Shown here: positions 7,944-17,505 of the stretch, one piece after another | Layout of the letters: each line of letters starts with the position of its first letter | Position numbering within the stretch: position 1 is the stretch's first letter | Source: Nocardioides sp. S5 | GTDB lineage: Bacteria; Actinomycetota; Actinomycetes; Propionibacteriales; Nocardioidaceae | DNA length: 64,000 nucleotides | NCBI RefSeq assembly: GCF_017310035.1 | Contig: NZ_CP022296.1 | Location: 4,588,001 to 4,652,000, forward strand | Reading direction: 5' to 3' | Notes under the pieces: model-generated | What the model was told of the DNA's origin: nothing | Seen by the model: only the letters and a program-made list of their open reading frames with translations | Databases searched by the model: none | Translations under genes and position numbers: made by a program

Positions 7944-9179
7944 TCACGCCCGCGGCGGGAGCAGCTTGGACGGTCCCGTCGTCCCGGCCTCGCCGCGGTC
8001 GATGGCACTGTCGTGGCTGTCGCGGGCACGCTGGAGCAGCGCCATCAGCTCCTGCTCGTTGCGGGCCTTCTGGCGGTGCTTCGGCCCCAGCACGATGATC
8101 TGGTCCCGCTCGGCGAGCAGCAGCCCGTAGATCCGCTCCCGCTCGGCCGGGTCACTGGTGTACTCGGAGTCGAGGTAGTCCTCAGCGTGGCGGCGCGCGT
8201 TGTTGATCGCGTTGCGCGCCCGGCCTGCCGGGCTCACGATCGAGGCGACGACCGTCACGGCCAGGACGCCGAGGATGACGCTCAGCGACACGGTCGTGCT
8301 GATCTCGGTCACCGGGATCGGCTCGCCGTCGTTGATGAACGGGATGTTGTTCTCGTGCAGCGCATGGAGGATGAGCTTGACCCCGATGAAGGCCAGAATC
8401 GCCGCCAGGCCGTAGGACAGGTAGATCAGCCGGTCGAGCAGGCCCTCGATGAGGAAGAACAGCTGGCGCAGCCCGAGCAGCGAGAACGCGACGGCGGTGA
8501 ACACCAGGTAGGTGTTCTGCGTGAGTCCGAAGATCGCCGGGATCGAGTCGAGCGCGAAGAGGATGTCGGTGCCGCCGATCGCCACCATCACGAGCAGCAT
8601 CGGCGTCATGGCGCGCTTGCCGTCCACCATCGTGAAGAGCCGGTCACCGTCGTAGTGGTCGGTGGTGTGCATGAACCTGCGGGCGAGGCGGACGACGACG
8701 TTGTCCGCGCTCTCGGTGTCGTCGTGGTCGGACGTCAGCATGTTGCCCGCGGTGAGGATCAGGACCAGGCCGAAGAGGTAGAAGACCCATGCGAAGGAGT
8801 TGATCAGCGCGGCGCCGAGGAAGATGAAGCCGGTGCGCGCCACGAGGGCGAAGGCGATCCCGAAGAGCAGCACCTTCTGCTGGTCCTCGCGGGGGACCCG
8901 GAAGCTCGACATGATGATGAGGAAGACGAACAGGTTGTCGACCGAGAGCGCCTTCTCGGTGATGTAGCCCGCGAAGTACTCACCCCCGGGCGTCGTCCCG
9001 TCGAACACCAGGACCCCGAGGCCGAAGAGGATCGCGATCCCGACGTAGAGCGACGACCAGATCGCCGCCTCGCGCAGCGTCGGCACGTGGGCCTTGCGGA
9101 CGTGGAAGTAGAAGTCGAAGAGCAGCAGGCCCACGATGCCCGCGATCGTCAGGCCCCACGTGAGCGGAGAAACCTCCAT
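7944..9179 (-). CDS. TerC/Alx family integral membrane protein
   Basis: 411-residue polytopic membrane protein of the TerC family, members of which export Mn2+ or relate to tellurite resistance and metal loading of secreted proteins. The two acidic membrane motifs are present, SVDNLFVFL in an early helix and ALDSIPAIFG in the second half, as expected for the metal path. About 80 residues beyond the last helix are charged and coil-like (from SPAGRARNAINN), longer than in short TerC proteins. Start ATG 9179 is immediately preceded in frame by GTG, also usable. Stop is 8 bases from the heliorhodopsin stop. Confidence 0.85.
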   Translation of the reverse strand: MEVSPLTWGLTIAGIVGLLLFDFYFHVRKAHVPTLREAAIWSSLYVGIAILFGLGVLVFDGTTPGGEYFAGYITEKALSVDNLFVFLIIMSSFRVPREDQQKVLLFGIAFALVARTGFIFLGAALINSFAWVFYLFGLVLILTAGNMLTSDHDDTESADNVVVRLARRFMHTTDHYDGDRLFTMVDGKRAMTPMLLVMVAIGGTDILFALDSIPAIFGLTQNTYLVFTAVAFSLLGLRQLFFLIEGLLDRLIYLSYGLAAILAFIGVKLILHALHENNIPFINDGEPIPVTEISTTVSLSVILGVLAVTVVASIVSPAGRARNAINNARRHAEDYLDSEYTSDPAERERIYGLLLAERDQIIVLGPKHRQKARNEQELMALLQRARDSHDSAIDRGEAGTTGPSKLLPPRA

Positions 9180-9312
9180 CACTGCCCCGTCAACGCCGGA
9201 TGGTCGAGGTCGTCGAGGACGGGGTACTCCCCTCTGCTCTCCATGATCCGCGCCCGGACGCACCCGGTCAACGGCCCGGACGGCAGGACGTCGTACCCCG
9301 TCCCGGCGCGGC

Positions 9313-10683
9313 CTACCCGGCGCCGACGAGCAGCATCGTGGTGGCGAAGACCAGCCCCGACGCGATGAGGGTGACGAGCGTGTAGCCGAGGATGTCGCGG
9401 ATCTTCAGCCCCGAGATGGCCAGCACCGGCAGCGCCCAGAAGGGCTGGATCATGTTGGTCCACTGGTCGCCGTAGGCGATCGCCATGATCGTCACCGAGG
9501 GGTCGACGCCGAGGCGCGCACCGGCGTCGAGCATCACCGGTCCCTGCACGGCGAACTGTCCGCCGCCCGACGGCACGAAGAAGTTCACCAGCCCGGCGGA
9601 GAGGAAGGCCAGCAGGCCGAAGGTCGAGGGACCGGCGGTGTCGACCAGGAAGTCGGAGAGGACGGTGATCAGGCCCGAGGTGGCCATGATCCCCATGATC
9701 CCGGCGTAGAGCGGGAACTGGAGCAGGATCTCGCCGACGTTGGACGCGGCGTTCTTCACCAGGGCGATCAGCTCCAGCGGGCTGCGCACCAGCAGGAAGA
9801 TCAGAGCCAGGAACGTCCAGTTGACGATGTCGAGTGTGGCCGTGCCGCCCTCGGAGTAGTGGATCACCAGGTAGGCGACCAGGGCCAGGCCGACCAGCGT
9901 CGTGAGCACCCGGCTGGCGTCCACGCGGTCGGCGGGGGTGACGACCTCGTCGATCACCAGGTCGTCGCCGAAGCGGGCGTCCGCGTCGAGCTCGATGACC
10001 GGGTCGCCGCCCCGCGGTGCCACCAGCGCCAGGCCGATGCCCACCGCGATGATGGTGGCGACGATCGCGAGCAGGTTCCACCAGGCGAAGGTGGTCTCGC
10101 TGATCGGGATGGTCTCGCCGAGCTGCTCGGCGATGAAGGATCCCTCGGTGGCCGCGGTCAGGGTGCCGGAGCCGGAGTAGCCCATGTGCCAGATGACGTA
10201 GCCGGAGTAGCCCGCCGCCACGAGCAGCGGGAAGTGCAGGCTCAGCCCCTTCTCGCGGCCCTGCTTGGCGACCTCGACCGCGAGCAGCACGCCGACCACG
10301 AGGCCGAGGCCCCAGGTGATCAGGGAGGCGATGGCGGCGACGAGGAAGACGAACAGGTATCCCTGGAGCGCCGTCCTCGGCAGGCCACCGATCTTCGCGA
10401 GCAGGCGCCGCACCGGTGCGGTGTTGGCCAGCGTGTGGCCCAGCAGCAGGATCAGCGCCATCTGGGTCATGAAGGCCAGCAGCCCGGACAGGCCCTCGCC
10501 CCAGCCGCGGGTGATGTCGACGGGACCGGCGTCCGTCAGGAGCAGCGCCATGATCGCCACGACGAAGGTCAGCACGATGGCGAACACCAGTGCGCTGGGG
10601 ATGAAACGCTCGACGACCGAGTTGACCGGTCGCATCACCCCCGCGAGCCCGGAGGATCGTTGCTTGGTGCTGGCGCTGGACAT
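9313..10683 (-). CDS. short-chain fatty acid transporter, AtoE family
   Basis: 456-residue membrane protein with about 11-12 hydrophobic helices matching the AtoE family of short-chain fatty acid (acetoacetate/butyrate type) transporters. Family-like segments include AAGYSGYVIWHMGYSGS and NFFVPSGGGQFAVQGPVM, followed by AYGDQWTNMIQPFWALP. Start ATG 10683 has GTGAGGAAG as ribosome site. No catabolic partner genes are adjacent, so the physiological substrate is unknown. Confidence 0.88.
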   Translation of the reverse strand: MSSASTKQRSSGLAGVMRPVNSVVERFIPSALVFAIVLTFVVAIMALLLTDAGPVDITRGWGEGLSGLLAFMTQMALILLLGHTLANTAPVRRLLAKIGGLPRTALQGYLFVFLVAAIASLITWGLGLVVGVLLAVEVAKQGREKGLSLHFPLLVAAGYSGYVIWHMGYSGSGTLTAATEGSFIAEQLGETIPISETTFAWWNLLAIVATIIAVGIGLALVAPRGGDPVIELDADARFGDDLVIDEVVTPADRVDASRVLTTLVGLALVAYLVIHYSEGGTATLDIVNWTFLALIFLLVRSPLELIALVKNAASNVGEILLQFPLYAGIMGIMATSGLITVLSDFLVDTAGPSTFGLLAFLSAGLVNFFVPSGGGQFAVQGPVMLDAGARLGVDPSVTIMAIAYGDQWTNMIQPFWALPVLAISGLKIRDILGYTLVTLIASGLVFATTMLLVGAG

Positions 10684-11092
10684 GACGGGACTTCCTCACC
10701 CTGGGGGGACACGGCTCGAGTCACCATCGGGTGCCCCACGGTGGATGTCAAGGCGGTCCGCACGCCTCGTCCTGCGAGGATCGGCAGATGCTCCGTCGCG
10801 CCCTCGTCGTCGCCCGAGCCCCCGCCTGGCCGAGGGACTGCTGACCCACATCGAGGTCCGGCACCGGCGGGCCGGGTCGTGCGACCCGGCCGCCGGGCAA
10901 CCCCTGCCGATGTGGTCGGACCACTGTTCACGGATCCCGGTCGCCGCGCAGGTCGAGCCTGCGGAGCCCGGCCGCCCCAGGGGTGGGGCGAGGCCCGGAG
11001 GCTAGCCGGGGCTCATGCGCGTCAGCATCCGTGTTTCTCGGTGGCGTCATCGCTACGTCGGCCCGGTGGAGCGGCCGCCGCACCGCGTCGAC
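10684..11092. other. gene-free region
   Basis: No open frame here looks coding: the open frames on both strands have poor third-position composition and no homology I recognise. It contains the upstream region of the AtoE gene and two inverted repeats (10870-10891 and 10912-10924). Nothing else is seen. Confidence 0.6.
10870..10891. repeat. strong inverted repeat (possible terminator or operator)
   Basis: GGCCGGGTCG (10870-10879), a TG centre, then CGACCCGGCC (10882-10891); the symmetry extends outward with one bulged base. It lies between the lipoprotein stop (11093) and the AtoE start, so it may terminate the lipoprotein transcript. A second smaller palindrome, GTGGTC-G-GACCAC, is at 10912-10924. 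Confidence 0.45.
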
Positions 11093-11554
11093 CTAGGTCT
11101 CGGACACCTCTACCGCGAACTCCTCGGCGGCCCCCGGCTCTCCGACCGGGTAGACCTCGACGACGTGCGGTCCCACGTCGCGGGGCATCACGCGACCGTC
11201 TCCACGACCGCCTGCCGGCGCCTCGACCACGAACACGTCGTCGCCCTCCGGGTCGAGGAGCCGGAGCTCGTAGGCGGCGTCGCCCTCGTTCTCGAGGACC
11301 ACCGCAACGACCTCTCCGGCCTCGGCCTCCAGGTCGGGCGAGGCGTCCACCTCCCCGTCCGCCGACACGTGGAACCGCAGCGTCGGGGGGTTGAGGGGGA
11401 CGTCGTTCTCGGCGCGCTCGCCCAACGGCGTCGCGCGACTCTGGCTCTCCTGGCCGCAGGAGGACAGGAGAGCCGCCAGGACCACTCCCAGCGCGATCGT
11501 CGCGATGACGTTCCACTGTCGTGGCGATCCGGGCTTCTCGGTGAGCGTGAACAC
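11093..11554 (-). CDS. putative lipoprotein with cupredoxin-like fold
   Basis: 153-residue protein with an N-terminal membrane segment (VIATIALGVVLAALL) and lipobox LSSC, so a lipid-anchored extracytoplasmic protein. The rest alternates hydrophobic and polar residues in a beta-rich pattern (VAVVLENEGDAAYELRLLDP) like cupredoxin-type or EfeO-like domains, but without the His/Cys/Met set needed to bind copper. GTG 11554 is the start because AAGGAG lies about 9 bases upstream; a much longer open frame upstream covers the arr gene in another frame and is not real. Function unknown. Confidence 0.65.
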   Translation of the reverse strand: MFTLTEKPGSPRQWNVIATIALGVVLAALLSSCGQESQSRATPLGERAENDVPLNPPTLRFHVSADGEVDASPDLEAEAGEVVAVVLENEGDAAYELRLLDPEGDDVFVVEAPAGGRGDGRVMPRDVGPHVVEVYPVGEPGAAEEFAVEVSET

Positions 11555-11697
11555 GGTGTCTCGACTCCTTCGGTCGGCTTCCCATCCACCGTGCGGGACC
11601 GATGGCGACCTCACAACCGCCCTCACGCTGCGGCCGTGACCAAGCGTCACCCGATGGTTATGCGGCCGTGACCTCCGCACCCGCGATCGGGCGCCTG

Positions 11698-12147
11698 TCA
11701 GTCCTCGATGACGTCCAGACCCTGCTCCCGCAGCTTGGCCAGGCTCTCGAGCATCGCCTGCAGCGCCTCGGGCGGGTGCTCCTGCCAGTCGTCGACCTCG
11801 TGCAGGACCCGCAGCGGGTGTCGGGTCCGGTAGGACTCCGTCGGGTTGCCGGGGAAGCGCTTGTCGGTGACGTTCGGGTCGTCCTCGAACGGCCCCGTCG
11901 GCTCGACGACGTAGACGTGGCCCCTTCCCTCCCGACCGGCGAGCGCCGTCGCCAGCTGGGCGCCCCACGCCGCGGTGCTCTCGAGCGTCGTGAAGTAGAG
12001 GTGGTTGGAGACCCGGCCCTCCTGGAAGTTCGAGGAGCAGCCCGCCACCAGCTCGTCGCCGGGGCTGAGCTCGACCCTGGTGCCGTGGAGGTACGGCCCC
12101 GGCACGTGGTCGTGGTGGTCGTACGTCACCGGTGTCCGCGCCCCCAT
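11698..12147 (-). CDS. arr: rifampicin ADP-ribosyltransferase
   Basis: 149-residue protein closely resembling Arr, which inactivates rifamycins by transferring ADP-ribose from NAD+ to the drug. Family motifs are YLHGTRVELSPGDEL near the N-terminus, NHLYFTTLESTAAWGAQLA, and the hallmark VEPTGPFEDDPNVTDKRFP with GNPTESYRTRHPL. Length is typical (about 140-150). A TAGCCT -10 box (12154-12159 on the complement) ends 6 bases before the ATG, indicating a leaderless mRNA. No mobile element is nearby, so this looks like an intrinsic chromosomal copy. Resistance is predicted, not shown. Confidence 0.9.
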   Translation of the reverse strand: MGARTPVTYDHHDHVPGPYLHGTRVELSPGDELVAGCSSNFQEGRVSNHLYFTTLESTAAWGAQLATALAGREGRGHVYVVEPTGPFEDDPNVTDKRFPGNPTESYRTRHPLRVLHEVDDWQEHPPEALQAMLESLAKLREQGLDVIED

Positions 12148-12274
12148 GCCGTGAGGCTACGGCCCCCACGGCACGCCGGTCGAGGGCGACGCATCGGACC
12201 CGGCACGGCCAGGGCGGGGCGAGACCAGCCGGGGCCACGGCGGTCAGCATCCGCGTCTCCCTGGTGGCGTCTCC

Positions 12275-13531
12275 CTACGTCCGCCTGGTGAAGCGCACCT
12301 TGCCGTGCTTGTCGAGATGGTGCTGGAAGGCCGGGTCATGGATGCGGCGGTGGTGCGGAGGACAGAGCAACCGCCCCTTCTCGACGCTCGTCCCCCCGTT
12401 GCGCGACCAGGGCACCTCGTCGTGGTGGGCCTCCGTCATGGCGGGTGGTGCGTCGCAGCCGTCCGCGGTGCAGCCGCCGTCGCGGATCCCCATCGCGATC
12501 CGCTGGGCCTCGGTGTGGAACCGCCGCCTGCGACCGACATCGAGCGGGACGCTCGGCCCGTCCAGCACCACCGGGACGATCCCCGCGCGGCAGGCCAGCC
12601 GGCGCGCCTCACCGGCGCTGATCCGACCACCGGTGTCGAGCGAAGCGGCCTTCAACCCGCCCAACAGCGTCTCGAGCTCCATCGTCACGACGACAGTGGC
12701 CGCGAGACCGCCGGCCTTCGGGACTGACCTGCGTGGACGGGTCTCGATGTAGTCCACGAACGCCCGACCCATCCTGTGTCGGGCGTAGCGGGGTGCCAAC
12801 TGGCCGGGGTCCCCGCCGACAGCCCTCCCGAGCGTCCGGGCGACGCGGGCCTTCAAGTCCTTGGCGAGCATCGCCCCGTGGAGTGAGGAGACGGTGAAGC
12901 GGCCGTGGCACGACCCGTGCCCGTCGTCGACCAGGCTGAAAGACGCAGCAGCCAGGGCATCCGCCTCCTCTGCCTCCAGCTGACGCGCCTCGTCGGCATC
13001 GGCAGCAGCGGGGTCGACCACCTCCAGCACGCGGCGGCCCAGGGCCCGGAGCGCCTTTGCGTCGTGCTCACCTGCCTTGTCCAGCAGGAACCGCGTCGCC
13101 GCCTCCGACACCCCCTCCTCCACCACGTCGGGGAGCGCGTCGACCGCCTCGGTGACGACACGCGCCTGGTCGGTCCGCACGTCGCCGGCGACCAGCGCCC
13201 GGGCGACCTCCTCGTGGTCCTCCAGGGACCTGGCCAGTCGCGCAGTGCGGTGCGCCTCGGCGCGGGTGGTGCGGGTCGCGTGGGACCACCAGTTGGTCGT
13301 CGACGTCGCTCCCGTGTCGAGGCCCGCGCCCACCGCCTCGGCCTGCCGCAGCACCTGCATGAGCAACGCGTCGAGCTGGCCCCGCACCCGCGTCAACGCC
13401 AGCAGCGCGTCCTCCGCGTCACGGGTCGACATCGACCACATCGGTCGGTCCACGAGCTCTGCCAGGTCGGCCTCCAGCCACCGCGCGAAGGCCACCACCT
13501 GGTGGTCGTCGAAGTGCGCGATCGCTGTCAT
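12275..13531 (-). CDS. DUF222 and HNH endonuclease domain protein (13E12 family)
   Basis: 418-residue protein with an N-terminal DUF222 helical region (residues about 15-300) and a C-terminal HNH nuclease domain (about 345-410). The HNH zinc cysteines and active histidines are visible: CTADGCD, then EAHHDEVPW, then LCPPHHRRIHD. This 13E12-repeat family is multi-copy in Nocardioides and mycobacteria, and its biological role is unknown. The start at 13531 is chosen over a longer frame that runs antisense to hrpB; AAGAGT ends 6 bases before it. It is divergent from hrpB. Confidence 0.85.
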   Translation of the reverse strand: MTAIAHFDDHQVVAFARWLEADLAELVDRPMWSMSTRDAEDALLALTRVRGQLDALLMQVLRQAEAVGAGLDTGATSTTNWWSHATRTTRAEAHRTARLARSLEDHEEVARALVAGDVRTDQARVVTEAVDALPDVVEEGVSEAATRFLLDKAGEHDAKALRALGRRVLEVVDPAAADADEARQLEAEEADALAAASFSLVDDGHGSCHGRFTVSSLHGAMLAKDLKARVARTLGRAVGGDPGQLAPRYARHRMGRAFVDYIETRPRRSVPKAGGLAATVVVTMELETLLGGLKAASLDTGGRISAGEARRLACRAGIVPVVLDGPSVPLDVGRRRRFHTEAQRIAMGIRDGGCTADGCDAPPAMTEAHHDEVPWSRNGGTSVEKGRLLCPPHHRRIHDPAFQHHLDKHGKVRFTRRT

Positions 13532-13648
13532 GTGAGAACTCTTCCAGAGGGCACCGACATCGGGTCCGACCACACGCGGGGTCGGGCCGGCCCGCAACCG
13601 GGTGTCACGAAGGCTCGTCAGAAGACGCGCGTCGGGCACACTGCACGA

Positions 13649-16186
13649 GTGTCCGACCCGCTGCGCACCCTGCTCGCCGCGCCGCCGGACCTCCCGGTCA
13701 CCGCGGGGCTGGCCGCTCTCGTCGAGGCGCTCCGCACGCACGGAGCAGCGGTGGTCCAGGCACCGCCTGGCACCGGCAAGACGACCCTGGCCCCGCCTGC
13801 GGTCGCCGGGGTCGTGCAAGGGAAGGTCGTCGTCACGCAGCCCAGCCGCATCGCCGCCCGCGCTGCCGCCCGTCGACTGGCGCACCTGCTCGGCGAGCCG
13901 GTCGGTGAGACGGTCGGGTACGCGGTGCGCGGCGACCGACGGAGCAGTCGTCGTACGCGGGTCGAGGTCGTCACGACCGGCCTGCTGCTCCGGCGCATCC
14001 AGCACGATCCCGAGCTGGTCGGGGTCGGGGCGGTCGTGCTCGACGAGGTGCACGAGCGCCACCTCGACGCCGACCTGACCCTGGCGCTGCTCGTCGACGT
14101 CCGGGCCAACCTGCGCGGGGACCTGTCCCTGGTGGCGATGTCGGCCACCATCGAGGCCGAGCGGACAGCCGCCCTGCTCGGTGGGGACGGGGGTGGCGCC
14201 CCGGTGATCCGCGTCCCGGGCGCCCTGCACCCGGTGCAGACGGTGTGGTGCCCGCTGCCTGCGGGGGTGCGCCGCACCGACGACCGGGGGATCACCCCGG
14301 CGTTCCACGACCACGTCGCGGCGACCGTGCGTCGTGCGCTGCTCGGGCACGAGGGAGACGTCCTGGTCTTCGTGCCGGGCGTCGCGGAGGTCGAGGCGAC
14401 CGTACGTCGCCTGGCCGGCGTGGACGCGGCCGTGCACGCCCTGCACGGGCGTCTGCCCGGCGCCGAGCAGGACCGTGCGCTCAGCGAGGGCCCGCGTCGG
14501 CGGGTGATCGTCTCGACCGCGGTCGCCGAGTCGTCGCTGACGGTTCCCGGGGTGCGCGTCGTGGTGGATGCCGGGTTCTCCCGCGAGCCCCGCACCGACC
14601 ACCGTCGCGGGCTGGCGTCCCTGGTCACCGTCGCGGTGAGCCGGGCGGCCGCCGAGCAGCGGGCGGGACGGGCCGGCCGGCTCGGGCCGGGCACGGTGCT
14701 GCGGTGCTGGTCCGAGGCGGAGCACGCGCACCTGGCGCCACATCCGGAGCCCGAGATCGCCACCGCCGACCTGACGGCCTTCGCCCTGGAGGTCGCGTGC
14801 TGGGGCAGCCAGGACGTCCGCGACCTGGCGCTGCTCGACCAGCCGCCGGCGCACGCCCTGTCGGCGGCCACGCAGGTGCTGGTGAGCCTCGGGGCGATGA
14901 CCGAGGACGGAAGGGTCACCCCGCGGGGACGGGTGATCTCGGGCGTGCCGGTCGATCCCCGACTGGCGCGGGCCCTGATCGACGGAGCCGGTCCCGTCGG
15001 GTCGAAGCGGGCCGCGGAGGTGGTCGCGATGCTGAGCGAGGACGTACGCGCTCCGGGCGGGGACCTGGTCGCGGCGCTCCGGTCGCTGCGTGCCGACAGA
15101 CGGGCAGGGTCGTGGCGCAGCCAGGTCACCCGGCTGCACGAGATCGCGGCGGAGCAGGGCGGCCGGCCAGACGCGTCGGACCACGCTCGCGCCCTCACCG
15201 ACGACGTGGCGGTGGGTCTGGTGGTCGCCCTCGCGCACCCGGACCGGATCGCCCGCAAGCGCTCCGGCACCTCGGGCTCGGCCTACCTGATGGCGTCCGG
15301 GACCGGCGCGGCGCTCGACCCGCGCGACCCCGGGCCGCTGGCCGGACTGGAGTGGCTCGCGGTCGGTGACGCCCAGCGACGGCCCGGACAGCGCGAGGCG
15401 CAGGTCCGCGCGGCGGCACCCCTCACCGAGGACCTCGCGCTGGAGGCAGCGGGATCGCTCTGGACCGAGGTGGACGAGGTCACCTGGACCGGTGGGCGGG
15501 TGCTGGCCCGCCGACGGACGTTGCTGGGCGCGATCGAGCTGAGCTCGGTCCCGCTCAGCGACCCGCCCGCGCAGGCCGTGAGCGACGCGGTCCGCGGCGC
15601 CATCGCGAGCGAGGGAATCGCTCTCCTCGACTGGTCGGAGGCAGCCACGGCGCTGCGCGCTCGCCTCGACTTCCTGCGCCGCGCACTGGGGGACCCGTGG
15701 CCGGACGTCAGCGACGCAGCGCTGGCGCGGGACCTGGACTCCTGGCTCGGGCCGCAACTGGCGCGGGTCCGCTCAGCCGCGGACCTGCGGCGGATCGACG
15801 TGACGGCTGCCCTGCGGGCGATGGTGCCGTGGCCGGAGGCGGGACGGCTCGACGACCTGGCCCCGGAGCGCATCGCCGTGCCCAGCGGGTCGAGCGTGCG
15901 GGTCGACTACTCACAGGACCAGCCGGTGCTCGCCGTGCGACTGCAGGAGGTCTTCGGCTGGACCGCGGTGCCGGCCCTGGCTGACGGCCGCGTCCCGCTC
16001 CTGCTGCACCTGCTCTCGCCCGCGCGCCGCCCGGCCGCCGTCACGGCCGACCTGGAGTCCTTCTGGGACAACGGCTACCCGGGGGTGCGTGCCGACCTGC
16101 GCGGGCGCTATCCCAAGCACGCCTGGCCCGAGGATCCCCGCAGCGCACCCGCCACCTCGCGGACGAACCGGCCTCGCCGCAGCTGA
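13649..16186 (+). CDS. hrpB: ATP-dependent helicase HrpB
   Basis: 845-residue DExH-box helicase. Motifs: Walker A APPGTGKTT (residues 38-46), DEVHERHLDAD as motif II, AMSATIEA as motif III, and AEQRAGRAGRLGPG as motif VI. The long C-terminal region with WPDVSD and a terminal AWPEDPR tail is typical of HrpB proteins (usual length 800-850). HrpB is an RNA helicase-like protein whose substrate is not established. GTG 13649 is the start; a longer upstream reading overlaps the divergent HNH gene in antisense. Confidence 0.92.
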   Translation: MSDPLRTLLAAPPDLPVTAGLAALVEALRTHGAAVVQAPPGTGKTTLAPPAVAGVVQGKVVVTQPSRIAARAAARRLAHLLGEPVGETVGYAVRGDRRSSRRTRVEVVTTGLLLRRIQHDPELVGVGAVVLDEVHERHLDADLTLALLVDVRANLRGDLSLVAMSATIEAERTAALLGGDGGGAPVIRVPGALHPVQTVWCPLPAGVRRTDDRGITPAFHDHVAATVRRALLGHEGDVLVFVPGVAEVEATVRRLAGVDAAVHALHGRLPGAEQDRALSEGPRRRVIVSTAVAESSLTVPGVRVVVDAGFSREPRTDHRRGLASLVTVAVSRAAAEQRAGRAGRLGPGTVLRCWSEAEHAHLAPHPEPEIATADLTAFALEVACWGSQDVRDLALLDQPPAHALSAATQVLVSLGAMTEDGRVTPRGRVISGVPVDPRLARALIDGAGPVGSKRAAEVVAMLSEDVRAPGGDLVAALRSLRADRRAGSWRSQVTRLHEIAAEQGGRPDASDHARALTDDVAVGLVVALAHPDRIARKRSGTSGSAYLMASGTGAALDPRDPGPLAGLEWLAVGDAQRRPGQREAQVRAAAPLTEDLALEAAGSLWTEVDEVTWTGGRVLARRRTLLGAIELSSVPLSDPPAQAVSDAVRGAIASEGIALLDWSEAATALRARLDFLRRALGDPWPDVSDAALARDLDSWLGPQLARVRSAADLRRIDVTAALRAMVPWPEAGRLDDLAPERIAVPSGSSVRVDYSQDQPVLAVRLQEVFGWTAVPALADGRVPLLLHLLSPARRPAAVTADLESFWDNGYPGVRADLRGRYPKHAWPEDPRSAPATSRTNRPRRS

Positions 16187-16194
16187 CCCCGTCG

Positions 16195-16200
16195 TACAGT
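16195..16200 (+). promoter_or_regulatory. -10 box for leaderless hydrolase gene
   Basis: TACAGT ends 6 bases before the ATG at 16207. It overlaps the end of hrpB, so the hydrolase has its own promoter. Confidence 0.5.
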
Positions 16201-16206
16201 CGCGGC

Positions 16207-16983
16207 ATGTCCCGCCTGCCCCTCCCCGGTCACCACCTGCTGGCCGCAGCCGGCGTCCGCTCGCGGGCGCGCCACCGTGCGGACCCCGGCGACCTGGGGC
16301 ACCCGAGCGGGCCTCCCTCCACACGCGCCGCGCTGGGCGAGCTCGGGTCCGCGCTCGACGGCGTACGCCTGCTGGGTGCGCTGCCGCGCCTGTCCGCGGC
16401 GCCGCGGGGCGACGGCCACCTCGTCGTCGACATCCCCGGGTGGCGAGCACCCGAGCTGTCCGGGGCTCCGCTGCGCGCCTACCTCCGGAGACTGGGGTAC
16501 GACGCCCGCGGCTGGGGCTTCGGCACCAACACCGGCGACCCCCGGCGCGACGTCGAGCGCCTGTCGCGACGGCTGCTCGAGCTGGTCGCGGCGAAGGGCG
16601 AGCCCGCCTCGCTGGTCGGGTGGAGCCTCGGCGGTGTCATCGCGCGCGAGGTGGCGCGCCGCCACCCCGACGCCGTACGCCGCGTCATCACCTACGGCAC
16701 GCCGGTCACCGGCGGACCGCGGCACACCACGGTCGCGCGGGCCTACCGCCGCGGCCCGGACCCCGACGCGCAGCGGGTCGCCGAGCGCCTCGACCCGACG
16801 GCTCCCATCCCCGTGCCGCTGACGATCCTGTTCTCCAAGCGCGACGGGATCGTGTCGTGGCAGGCCTGCCTCGACCACACCTCGCCCGACGCCGAGCACG
16901 TCGAGGTGTCGTCGACCCACATCGGGATGGGGATCGACCCCGACGTGTGGTCGGTCGTGGCCGACCGGCTCTCGCGCGCCTGA
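16207..16983 (+). CDS. alpha/beta hydrolase (lipase-like)
   Basis: 258-residue alpha/beta hydrolase. The nucleophile elbow is GWSLGG (Ser near residue 140), an acid is likely in LFSKRDGIVSW, and the catalytic His is in SSTHIGM near residue 238. The WGFGTNTGDP segment resembles bacterial lipase or esterase proteins whose LRRLGYDARGWGFG stretch precedes the elbow. The first 30 residues are Arg-rich and not a signal peptide, so it is likely cytoplasmic. It ends one base before the stop of the convergent GNAT gene. Confidence 0.78.
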   Translation: MSRLPLPGHHLLAAAGVRSRARHRADPGDLGHPSGPPSTRAALGELGSALDGVRLLGALPRLSAAPRGDGHLVVDIPGWRAPELSGAPLRAYLRRLGYDARGWGFGTNTGDPRRDVERLSRRLLELVAAKGEPASLVGWSLGGVIAREVARRHPDAVRRVITYGTPVTGGPRHTTVARAYRRGPDPDAQRVAERLDPTAPIPVPLTILFSKRDGIVSWQACLDHTSPDAEHVEVSSTHIGMGIDPDVWSVVADRLSRA

Positions 16984-16984
16984 G

Positions 16985-17500
16985 TCAGTCGGGTCGCGCG
17001 AGCACCACGTGGCCGGTGGCGAGCCGACCGCTCACCGTCTCGTCCGTCATGCCGGCGCTGCGCAGGAGAGCGATGATGGCCGCGTTGTCCGCCATCATCT
17101 CGGCGCGGAAGCGCCGGACCCCCACCTCGTTCGCGCGTGCGGTCAGCACCCGCAGCAGGGCGGCGCCGAGCCCGCGGCCCTGCCACGAGTCCGCGACCGT
17201 GACGGCCAGCTCGGCGTCGTCGGGCGCGGAGCTGTAGCGGATGAAGCGCGCCACCCCGATGATGTAGGTGTCGTCGTCCGGTGCGTGCGCGACGTAGGCC
17301 TCGTGGTCGACGTGGTCGACGGCGGTGAAGTACGCCGCCTGGCTGTCGGTCAGCCGCGGGGTGCCGGTCATGAAGCGCTGGTACTGCGACGCCTCGCTCA
17401 TCAGCGCGAACGCCCGCTGCAGCTCGACCGCGTCGCTCGCCCGGATCGGCCGGATCAGGACCAGGTCACCACTGCGGAGCCGGACCTCGGCCTCGTCCAT
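16985..17500 (-). CDS. GNAT family N-acetyltransferase
   Basis: 171-residue GNAT-fold protein. The acetyl-CoA pyrophosphate loop is visible in VADSWQGRGLGAALL (R/Q-x-x-G-x-G/A type), preceded by the beta-strand AELAVTV and followed by MADNAAIIALLRSAGM. It resembles the small-molecule or protein acetyltransferase modules appended to acetyl-CoA synthetase-like proteins. Substrate unknown. It lies 5 bases downstream of fabH on the same strand in reverse order and may be co-transcribed with it. Confidence 0.82.
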   Translation of the reverse strand: MDEAEVRLRSGDLVLIRPIRASDAVELQRAFALMSEASQYQRFMTGTPRLTDSQAAYFTAVDHVDHEAYVAHAPDDDTYIIGVARFIRYSSAPDDAELAVTVADSWQGRGLGAALLRVLTARANEVGVRRFRAEMMADNAAIIALLRSAGMTDETVSGRLATGHVVLARPD

Positions 17501-17505
17501 CGCGG

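Noticed and set aside
11698..12147. arr as an acquired resistance gene
   Set aside because: No integron, transposase or attachment sequences are nearby, and its base composition matches its neighbours.
12275..15757. 1160-codon open frame on the minus strand
   Set aside because: Only the part up to 13531 is a DUF222/HNH protein. The rest is antisense to hrpB, whose helicase motifs are clear; GC-rich DNA lacks stops by chance.
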